From assembly GCA_900551775.1 (NCBI GenBank), contig URXI01000094.1, positions 1-12,688 on the forward strand: 12,688 bases of DNA. Reading direction: 5' to 3'. Positions 1 through 5,014 of this stretch are shown here, in pieces. The translations under genes were made by a program, and so were the position numbers. The notes below the pieces were generated by a model. It saw only the letters and a program-made list of their open reading frames with translations, searched no databases and was not told the DNA's origin. The stretch comes from an uncultured Eubacterium sp. GTDB lineage: Bacteria; Bacillota; Clostridia; Peptostreptococcales; Anaerovoracaceae. Position 1 is the first letter of the stretch; the number at the start of each line of letters is the position of its first letter.

Positions 1-996
1 GGCGCCGCTGCCATCGCCCCCACTTTGATGCGGTGTGGTGCCGCCTACCTGGCAGTAGCGACCCTGAGCGAAGCCCTGGAGCTGAGAGAAGCCTATTCCA
101 GCTATCCTATATTCATCCTGGGGCACACCCCTGACAGGCTGCTCCACTATGTTATAGAAAAAAATATCACCCAGACAATTTTTTCTCTCGAACAGGCTGA
201 GCTCCTGGGTTCTCTGGCAAAGGTGCTGAACAAGACTGCCCGCGTCCATATCAAAGTGGATACCGGCTTCCATCGCCTGGGAAAAAGCCCTTCTGCTGCC
301 TTTGCTGATGAGGTCTGCAAAATCTGCGCTGTTGAAAACCTGGAGGCAGAGGGCATCTTCAGCCATCTGGCTCTGGTGAATGAAGAAGAAAACGAAAAAC
401 AGTATCAGCTTTTCTGCGATTTTGTAGAAACCCTGGAAAAAAGGGGTTGCGGCTTCAAATACAGACATATTGCTGATAGCATCGCCTCCGTAGATTATCC
501 TCGTTATCGCATGAACATGATTAGACCGGGCGCGCTGATTTACGGCATGCGCGGGTTCCATCTGGGATATCTGCCAGTGCGGCAGGCTCTGACTTTCCGC
601 ACGGCAATTTCTCAGCTGCATGCCGTACCAAAGGGGGAAGGCGTCGGTTACGACTATCTCTGGAAGGCTCCGCAAGACAGTATGATCGCTACGCTGCCAT
701 TCGGGTATGCCGACGGCTACCCCCGCAATCTGCGTGACAAGGGGTATGTTCTCATAAATGGCGTCAAGGCGCCTATTGTCGGAGTAATTTGTATGGATCA
801 GTGCATGGTCGACGTGACAGAAATGCCAAATGTAGACGTTGGAACGGAAGCCGTCATATATGGGGACGGCGAAAACGGTTCCATGACCATAGAAGAAGCG
901 GCCAGACTGGCAGGAACCAATAAAAATGATATCATTTCCCGCATACCTGCCCGGCCGCCTAGAATATATATTTCGAAGAATGCTGCTTTAGAATAG
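1..996 (+). CDS. alr: Alanine racemase, 5' end cut by window edge
   Basis: PLP-dependent, fold-type III racemase interconverting L- and D-alanine in the cytoplasm; it supplies D-Ala for peptidoglycan or feeds D-Ala catabolism. The frame is open from base 1 (G-A-A-A-I-A-P-T before the first possible TTG/ATG at 25-30), so the true start lies off-window. The N-terminal PLP-lysine motif, usually (V/M)KA(D/N)AYGHG, must therefore also lie outside. Visible family motifs: YLAVATLSEALELRE, HIKVDTGFHRLG, MIRPGALIYG, the Tyr segment GEGVGYDYLW (which carries the second catalytic base in this family), FGYADGYPR, ICMDQCMVDVT near the C-terminus, and the end RIPARPPRIYI. About 332 of the usual ~380 residues are present. 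The gene converges on dppA and its TAG (994-996) lies inside the dppA 3' end, with no room for a terminator between them. Identification is secure; whether it is the housekeeping or a catabolic copy cannot be told here. Confidence 0.95.
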   Translation, partial: GAAAIAPTLMRCGAAYLAVATLSEALELREAYSSYPIFILGHTPDRLLHYVIEKNITQTIFSLEQAELLGSLAKVLNKTARVHIKVDTGFHRLGKSPSAAFADEVCKICAVENLEAEGIFSHLALVNEEENEKQYQLFCDFVETLEKRGCGFKYRHIADSIASVDYPRYRMNMIRPGALIYGMRGFHLGYLPVRQALTFRTAISQLHAVPKGEGVGYDYLWKAPQDSMIATLPFGYADGYPRNLRDKGYVLINGVKAPIVGVICMDQCMVDVTEMPNVDVGTEAVIYGDGENGSMTIEEAARLAGTNKNDIISRIPARPPRIYISKNAALE

Positions 997-1821
997 AGGA
1001 TTATAAAAACCTGCTGCCGAATTAAAAACCGCCTGTCTCGTCGCCAGCAGTGCCTCCATAGTTTCACCATTGATGGCGACAGTCATGGCGTCTACTTGCC
1101 TGATGCCCGGCACTCTCATCGCCCCATCCGCAAGGTTGACCTGCTGAAAGGTGATCTCCATCTCGAGACTGCCCGGCACATCCACAGGTTTCTTTTCCTT
1201 CACCTGTCTGACCGCTCTTTCCGCCGTCTCTACCAGCATATCCTGGGTCTTGATTCTAGGCAGGCATCTGGCACAGAATCTTCCTTCGGCGTATTTTACA
1301 ACGACAGTCTCTACCTCTTCATAAAATGCTTTCGCCTCTTTCTCCAAGGATTGATCTCCTGTAGCCATGATGAGAGGAACGCCTTTTTCTGCCGCAAACA
1401 GGGCATTAAAACCCAGTTCCCCTACGCTCATTCCATTCACCCTCAGATCACGAATCATAGATGGGCTGAACGTGTGATCCAAAATGGCATTCTGCGTGCC
1501 GAATTTTGCGTGATATCCCAGGAGGATCAGTCCGTCAAAACTCTCATCGAGGCCGTGGACCATGGAGTTTGCCCTGGTATCGCCACGCACCAGCTGCACC
1601 CTGTCATCCAACTGCTCCACTTTGATATTTGCCGATACATTGTGAGAATCGCAGACCACGACTTCTGTCGCGCCGCCGGCAAATGCGCCGCTGACCACCG
1701 CATTAACCTCTTCAGTCATAAAGACTCTGGCCTGCTGGTATCCACTGCCCGACTCCTCTACATCCTCTGGCGCAACGATGCCATTGACACCTTCCAAATC
1801 CGCCGAAATAAAAATCTTCAT
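988..1821 (-). CDS. dppA: M55-family D-aminopeptidase (DppA-like)
   Basis: Zinc aminopeptidase of the DppA family, which in Bacillus subtilis releases N-terminal D-amino acids from D-Ala-D-Ala and related peptides as a cytoplasmic decamer. The 277 residues match the family size (about 274). Expected metal and active-site residues are visible: D8 and E10 in SADLEGVNGI, H60 in CDSHN, H104 in LGYHAKFG, H116 in ILDHTFS and E135 in VGELGFNA; D8, E10, H60 and H104 have the same numbers as in B. subtilis DppA. ATG start at 1821, preceded by GGAGG (1829-1833) at 7 nt. It begins 19 nt after the stop of the sigma-54 regulator gene, so the two are very likely one transcript. The 3' end overlaps the convergent alr gene by 9 bp. 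Inference: together with the racemase it handles D-Ala peptides as nutrient or wall-turnover products. Confidence 0.93.
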   Translation of the reverse strand: MKIFISADLEGVNGIVAPEDVEESGSGYQQARVFMTEEVNAVVSGAFAGGATEVVVCDSHNVSANIKVEQLDDRVQLVRGDTRANSMVHGLDESFDGLILLGYHAKFGTQNAILDHTFSPSMIRDLRVNGMSVGELGFNALFAAEKGVPLIMATGDQSLEKEAKAFYEEVETVVVKYAEGRFCARCLPRIKTQDMLVETAERAVRQVKEKKPVDVPGSLEMEITFQQVNLADGAMRVPGIRQVDAMTVAINGETMEALLATRQAVFNSAAGFYNPLF

Positions 1822-1840
1822 TCTGTTTCCTCCGCCTCAT

Positions 1841-3691
1841 TTAATATTTGATGTGATACTTTTTCAGTTTATCGTAAAATACAGTACGGGACAGGTCCAG
1901 CTCTTCCATGGCTTTCTGTTTATCCCCGTTATACTTGATCATGGTCATTTCCAAAATTCGTTCCTCTTCCTTCGCCAGCATCTCCTTCATGGTCGTCGGT
2001 ATGGTCCCTTTGCCGATACGCAGATGTTCTGAATAGATGATGTTCGATTCACAGAGGGTGATGGCCCGCTCTATGGCGTTCTCCAGTTCTCTTACGTTTC
2101 CCGGCCAATTATAAGAAATCAGCTTCTGCAGGGCTTCTCCCGAAAACTGTTTCGGTTCCAAACCATAGGTATCACAGGCTTTTTTCAAGATCTGGTTGAT
2201 CAGCAGATACAGATCCGCTTTTCTCTCTCTGATCGGAGGGATGTCGATGGGAAATACATTGATGCGGTAAAAGAGATCCTGCCTGAAATGACCCAGCGCG
2301 ACCTCCTCTTCAAGGTTCTTGTTGGTAGCCGCGATGACCCTGACGTCTACTTTGATCGGTTTCAACGAGCCGACGCGGTATATAATCTTGTTCTGCAGCA
2401 CGTGGAGCAGCTTCACCTGCGTCTCCAGTGGGATTTCTCCGATTTCATCGAGGAAAATCGTTCCTCCATCGGCCGCTTCAAAAAAGCCGACCTTCCCTTC
2501 GCTCTTCGCTCCTGTAAACGCCCCTCCCACATAACCGAAAAGCTCGCTTTCAAAAAGGGTCGGCGCGATGGCGTTGCAGTTGACCTCCACAAAGGGTGCG
2601 CCCGGATTAGCCATCGTGTGGATTTCTCTTGCCAATTTGGACTTTCCGGTGCCGCTTTCTCCGGTAATGATCACATTAAAGCGATTCTTCGAAGCCTTAT
2701 AAGCCATATACTTCACTTCTCGCGCCTTGTGGCTTTTTCCCACAAACCCTTCAAAAGCGTTTTCTGGATAAGACAGCTCCATTTCTACCTGATCCTCATT
2801 CTTCGCCTCTATCTGTTTGATGATCTCATTTCTGTCGTCCAACAAATTCTCCAGGTGTTCTGCATCCTGAATCAGCAAAAATACACCTTCGATGTTCTGT
2901 GTCTCTGCCTTGTGCCACGGTACGATATTACAGATGAACGGTCGTTTGTTGATCTCGTAAAGACGATTGCTGATCTGCTCTTCCTGCCCCGCCAGGACGG
3001 CAAAGAGGCGCTCCGACAATGCGGACTGGTCGAAGAGATCCAAGAACCGCCTTCCGTTGACGTCCAAGTCGGTATCCTTCGGATCCTTCCCAAAGAAAGG
3101 CTGTCCCCTCAAAAGATTTCCTGCGTCCTCGTTTCTGACACTGTATCCTTTGGCCTGAAAAAATTTGATATCTCCGGTAGTTCCGTCGATGATCACCACA
3201 TTGCCCACAGAAGAATAGTAGCTCAGCTTATAGCTGGTGTCATTGACGACAATCAGGGTTTCTTTCTTCTCCGTATCGATCGATGCCGTAATATGAAAAC
3301 CAAAGTAATTGACGTCAAGGCACATGGGGATATGCAGCTGATGTTCTCGGAGATACTTGAATTCTGGTTCAATCTTTTTATTCTTATATACGCCGACTGC
3401 CACCAGCATATCCCCGCTTTGAATATCCATGTCATAGATATTCAGCATCGCCAGTTCCTCTCTGCCCAGGCTGCCGTCGTCTTCCCCCAGCTTATTATCT
3501 GCGATGACGACAATATCTCCCTCTGCAATCTGCCCGGCATCGTGGCTCACATGGGCATCTATGACAATGCCCGTGATCTCTTTCGCCTTTCTATTGCAGA
3601 TCTGAATCTTCTGCGCAGCATCAACGTACACGATTCCCTGATTCATACTGTCCATCAATAATTCAATTGCTTTTGCGTCGTAGTGATTCAT
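1841..3691 (-). CDS. Sigma-54 enhancer-binding transcriptional regulator
   Basis: Bacterial enhancer-binding protein of 616 residues that would use ATP hydrolysis to open RNA polymerase-sigma-54 promoters. Residues about 8-42 look like the start of a PAS fold (MNQGIVYVDAAQKIQICNR). Residues 45-225 are a region I do not recognise, and a second PAS-like segment (about 225-310) leads into a linker. The AAA+ core spans about 318-555: Walker A GESGTGKS (344-351), an intact GAFTGA sigma-54 loop (390-395), Walker B TIFLDEIGE (411-419), sensor I RVIAATN, arginine-finger region FRQDLFYR (469-476) and WPGNVREL (529-536). A Fis-type HTH lies at 587-612 (GDKQKAMEELDLSRTVFYDKL). There is no receiver domain, so activation is probably by ligand or partner through the N-terminus. 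ATG at 3691 has a GAGGT ribosome site 4-8 nt upstream. A sigma-54 promoter precedes it, so it probably activates itself and dppA. Confidence 0.93.
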   Translation of the reverse strand: MNHYDAKAIELLMDSMNQGIVYVDAAQKIQICNRKAKEITGIVIDAHVSHDAGQIAEGDIVVIADNKLGEDDGSLGREELAMLNIYDMDIQSGDMLVAVGVYKNKKIEPEFKYLREHQLHIPMCLDVNYFGFHITASIDTEKKETLIVVNDTSYKLSYYSSVGNVVIIDGTTGDIKFFQAKGYSVRNEDAGNLLRGQPFFGKDPKDTDLDVNGRRFLDLFDQSALSERLFAVLAGQEEQISNRLYEINKRPFICNIVPWHKAETQNIEGVFLLIQDAEHLENLLDDRNEIIKQIEAKNEDQVEMELSYPENAFEGFVGKSHKAREVKYMAYKASKNRFNVIITGESGTGKSKLAREIHTMANPGAPFVEVNCNAIAPTLFESELFGYVGGAFTGAKSEGKVGFFEAADGGTIFLDEIGEIPLETQVKLLHVLQNKIIYRVGSLKPIKVDVRVIAATNKNLEEEVALGHFRQDLFYRINVFPIDIPPIRERKADLYLLINQILKKACDTYGLEPKQFSGEALQKLISYNWPGNVRELENAIERAITLCESNIIYSEHLRIGKGTIPTTMKEMLAKEEERILEMTMIKYNGDKQKAMEELDLSRTVFYDKLKKYHIKY

Positions 3692-3768
3692 CTTTACCTC
3701 ATCCCATGGAAAATCTCTTTCCAGTACATCATATATTTAAAATGTGAAAAAGTACGCTTATACAACAA

Positions 3769-3784
3769 TGCAAGAAACAGGCCA
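3769..3784 (-). promoter_or_regulatory. Sigma-54 (-24/-12) promoter of the regulator-dppA operon
   Basis: The minus strand reads TGGCCTGTTTCTTGCA, matching the 16-base consensus TGGCACGNNNNTTGCA everywhere except AC to CT, with GG and GC at the required spacing. It lies in the 98 bp gap between the lysR stop and the regulator start. The predicted transcript start is near 3758, leaving a leader of about 67 nt. It directly precedes a gene encoding a sigma-54 activator, which supports autoregulation. Confidence 0.75.
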
Positions 3785-3789
3785 GATTC

Positions 3790-4431
3790 TTACTTCTTAA
3801 AAGCCCCTATCACATGGTTCTTAAAAGCCAGATACGCCCCTGTCAGCCGCCGCTTTCTCGGATAAGCGAGAAAGGTCAGAATCTCCTGCTTCGGTTCAAT
3901 CGGAATTGCAGCAATTTCCTGATTTTCATAGTTATCCTTTTGCAATATCTCATATTTCACCCCGGATTTGGGGATGTCCTCCAGGCTGGCCTTGAGAATC
4001 GCAAAGTCCAGCTCCCCCGTTTCTAGTTTTTCATATGCCTGGTAATTTTCTTCTACTTTAATACTGCCAATGACGTTGTGGTTTGCAGCAAAAAAAGAAT
4101 TGATCACCGGGGTGAGTCCCGCTGCCTTATAAAATGGAAATACTCCAATTTTTATCACTGTCTTATCCTTGGTAGTGCTCTGGTTAAACGCGGCCATCAA
4201 TCTGTCTATCGATTCCACCACGTCTTTTGCGTAAGCGCAGAATTTTTCGCCTTCCTTCGTCAAAGCCACGCTGTGGGTATCCCGTTTGAATAGTTTGACC
4301 TGCAGTTCCTCCTCCAGCGCATTGATCTGCTGTGATATGGCCGGCTGCGTGATAAACTGTGCATTTGCCGCCTTTGAAAAACTGTTGAACTTTGCTACTT
4401 CCAACACGTAATATAATTGTCTGATTTCCAC
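3790..4431 (-). CDS. LysR-type transcriptional regulator, shortened effector domain
   Basis: DNA-binding regulator with a clear N-terminal winged HTH (residues 1-60: MEIRQLYYVLEVAKFNSFSK, then AANAQFITQPAISQQINALE) and the linker helix. Residues 92-165 form effector subdomain I (IKIGVFPFYKAAGLTPVINSFF ... LETGELDFAIL). After EILQKD (161-166) the protein jumps to IAAIPIEPKQEILTFLAYPRKRRLTGAYLAF, which looks like the normal C-terminal end of the family. The total is 213 residues against about 290-300 usually, so roughly 80 residues corresponding to subdomain II seem absent with the frame kept. GTG start at 4431 with AGGAG about 9 nt upstream. A probable promoter is at 4572-4600. With a damaged ligand pocket it may be constitutive, respond to something else, or be decaying; the sequence alone does not decide. 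Confidence 0.82.
   Translation of the reverse strand: MEIRQLYYVLEVAKFNSFSKAANAQFITQPAISQQINALEEELQVKLFKRDTHSVALTKEGEKFCAYAKDVVESIDRLMAAFNQSTTKDKTVIKIGVFPFYKAAGLTPVINSFFAANHNVIGSIKVEENYQAYEKLETGELDFAILKASLEDIPKSGVKYEILQKDNYENQEIAAIPIEPKQEILTFLAYPRKRRLTGAYLAFKNHVIGAFKK
3794..3829. repeat. 12-bp direct repeat at the 3' end of the lysR-type gene
   Basis: TTCTTAAAAGCC occurs at 3794-3805 and 3818-3829, exactly 24 bp apart. Read as coding sequence (minus strand) the copies encode the repeated AFK in the C-terminal AFKNHVIGAFKK. It could mark a small tandem duplication or be paired half-sites just upstream of the sigma-54 promoter. Confidence 0.6.
3853..3874. promoter_or_regulatory. Candidate enhancer site for the sigma-54 regulator
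   Basis: Perfect inverted repeat CTTTCTCG-N6-CGAGAAAG. Its centre (about 3863.5) is about 105 bp upstream of the predicted sigma-54 start, the usual place for an enhancer-binding protein site. It lies inside the 3' coding part of the lysR-type gene, so codon choice could have made it by chance. No second copy was found, although such proteins often bind two sites. Confidence 0.45.
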
Positions 4432-4571
4432 GGGTCTGTCTCCTCTAGTCTGCAGTTATTGGCTATCCCTTTTGCTGCTTAATCTTGACTTTCCGTATCA
4501 CTTCTCACCCTTGTTTTCATTGTATCCATGTTTTTTGTTTCATGGTAAGCAGTACACGGCAAGTTAGGATA

Positions 4572-4600
4572 ATATTAATTTATCTTGTATTCATGGGCAA
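4572..4600 (-). promoter_or_regulatory. Probable promoter of the lysR-type gene
   Basis: On the minus strand TTGCCC (4595-4600), a 17 bp spacer, then TAATAT (4572-4577). This would start transcription near 4565 and give a leader of about 135 nt before the GTG. It overlaps the oppositely directed plus-strand promoter at 4585-4613, the face-to-face arrangement often controlled by LysR proteins. Confidence 0.5.
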
Positions 4601-4613
4601 AATATGTTATGAT
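4585..4613 (+). promoter_or_regulatory. Sigma-70-type promoter of the candidate small RNA
   Basis: TTGTAT (4585-4590), 17 bp spacer, TATGAT (4608-4613), with an extended -10 TG one base before the hexamer. The predicted start is the A at about 4620. No translatable gene follows on this strand, only the structured stretch ending in a terminator-like hairpin. Confidence 0.6.
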
Positions 4614-4619
4614 AGTCTC

Positions 4620-4752
4620 AATCAAAAAGAACTTTTGATATTTAAGATTATTAAAAGGATATATGTTGTAATATCCTTATATTGAAAACGATTGCGAAAG
4701 GCCAATGATGTTTCTGGTGTGTACCAGGAAATGTTCATTGGCTTTTCCCTTT
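4620..4752 (+). ncRNA. Candidate intergenic small RNA (~130 nt)
   Basis: The stretch begins at the predicted start of the 4585-4613 promoter and contains three successive hairpins. Hairpin 1 has arms ATCAAAA (4621-4627) and TTTTGAT (4633-4639). Hairpin 2 has arms AAGGATAT (4655-4662) and ATATCCTT (4671-4678). Hairpin 3 is the long stem at 4697-4746, followed by a T-rich tail. No start codon with a ribosome site opens a plausible reading frame, so an RNA product is the simplest reading. It is divergent from the lysR-type gene and may be its target (inference). I do not recognise it as 6S, tmRNA, SRP RNA or any known riboswitch. The claim rests only on promoter-hairpin-terminator order. Confidence 0.5.
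4697..4752 (+). terminator. Intrinsic terminator-like hairpin
   Basis: The outer stem is 12 bp (AAAGGCCAATGA at 4697-4708 against 4735-4746, one G-U). The inner stem is CTGGT (4714-4718) with ACCAG (4723-4727) around a GTGT loop. The tail TTTTCCCTTTCT follows on the plus strand. The minus-strand tail is less U-rich, so termination is better on plus, though it may also stop minus-strand transcripts. Confidence 0.6.
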
Positions 4753-4753
4753 C

Positions 4754-4936
4754 TCAATTGTTCTCGATTAAATCCAAATACATGACACACCTTTTGAAAT
4801 TCGTAGAATGCATAGCCTCATCACAATCTGTATTGTATATTTCTTGTAATATGCTGCGGATATTTTTTCTTTGAAAGGACTGGATATTTTTTAAAAGCAA
4901 GCCTGCTTTCTTTTGTGCAGAATCAACATTGCATAT
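4754..4936 (-). other. Open frame behind a good promoter and ribosome site, no proper start
   Basis: A minus-strand frame of 60 codons runs from about 4936 to a TGA at 4754-4756 and would encode a basic, helix-like peptide (…KAGLLLKNIQSFQRKNIRSIL…), but its only codon near the ribosome site is ATA. The ATGs correctly placed after AGGAGG (4940-4945) lie in other frames and give only M-Q-C (ATG 4932-4934) or the 12-residue MLILHKRKQACF (ATG 4927-4929). It could be a decayed small gene, a leader peptide region or chance. No function is recognised. Confidence 0.2.
4858..4892. repeat. 11-bp direct repeat, 24-bp period
   Basis: GGATATTTTTT occurs at 4858-4868 and 4882-4892. In the minus-strand frame it gives the repeated K-N-I of KNIQSFQRKNIRS. 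It is AT-rich and may be chance. Confidence 0.45.
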
Positions 4937-4965
4937 GCGCCTCCTATAATGAACTATTTTACACC

Positions 4966-4994
4966 ATCATAACATAGAATAACGTATAATTCAA
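4966..4994 (-). promoter_or_regulatory. Strong minus-strand promoter downstream of the symporter gene
   Basis: TTGAAT (4989-4994), 17 bp spacer, TATGAT (4966-4971) with an extended -10 TG. Transcription would start near 4959 and meet a perfect AGGAGG (4940-4945) about 14 nt later. It begins 20 bp after the symporter stop codon and directs transcription toward the lysR-type gene, so it could make a short RNA or add to lysR transcription. Confidence 0.55.
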
Positions 4995-5014
4995 TTTCAT
5001 GTAATTGCCCACCA

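Larger units (their letters stand above)
4432..5014. other. 583-bp intergenic region without a convincing protein gene
   Basis: AT-rich stretch between the lysR-type gene and the symporter gene. It contains the lysR leader and promoter (4432-4600), the overlapping divergent promoter and candidate small RNA (4585-4752), a 60-codon minus-strand open frame without a start (4754-4936), and a strong minus-strand promoter with ribosome site (4940-4994). Short plus-strand open frames (such as 4485-4685 and 4692-4874) lack ribosome sites, and the second runs through the terminator hairpin, so they are not listed as genes. Confidence 0.7.

Noticed and set aside
1096..1851. 251-codon plus-strand open frame opposite dppA
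   Set aside because: Antisense shadow of a gene with verified active-site residues; no family resemblance.
2288..3661. 457-codon open frame on the plus strand opposite the sigma-54 regulator gene
   Set aside because: The minus-strand product has all motifs of an enhancer-binding protein. The plus-strand frame has no recognisable domain or ribosome site and is a codon-bias shadow.
4692..4874. 60-codon plus-strand frame MRKANDVSGVYQEM...
   Set aside because: It begins with TTG, has no ribosome site and reads through the terminator-like hairpin.
4894..4909. Small hairpin AAAGCA/TGCTTT near the 12-residue open frame, as an attenuator
   Set aside because: The stem is only 6 bp and no U-run follows on the minus strand.
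4906..4934. Possible selenocysteine reading of M-Q-C-TGA after the AGGAGG at 4940-4945
   Set aside because: No selenoprotein family match is visible, further stops follow, and no SECIS-like hairpin right after the TGA is evident.
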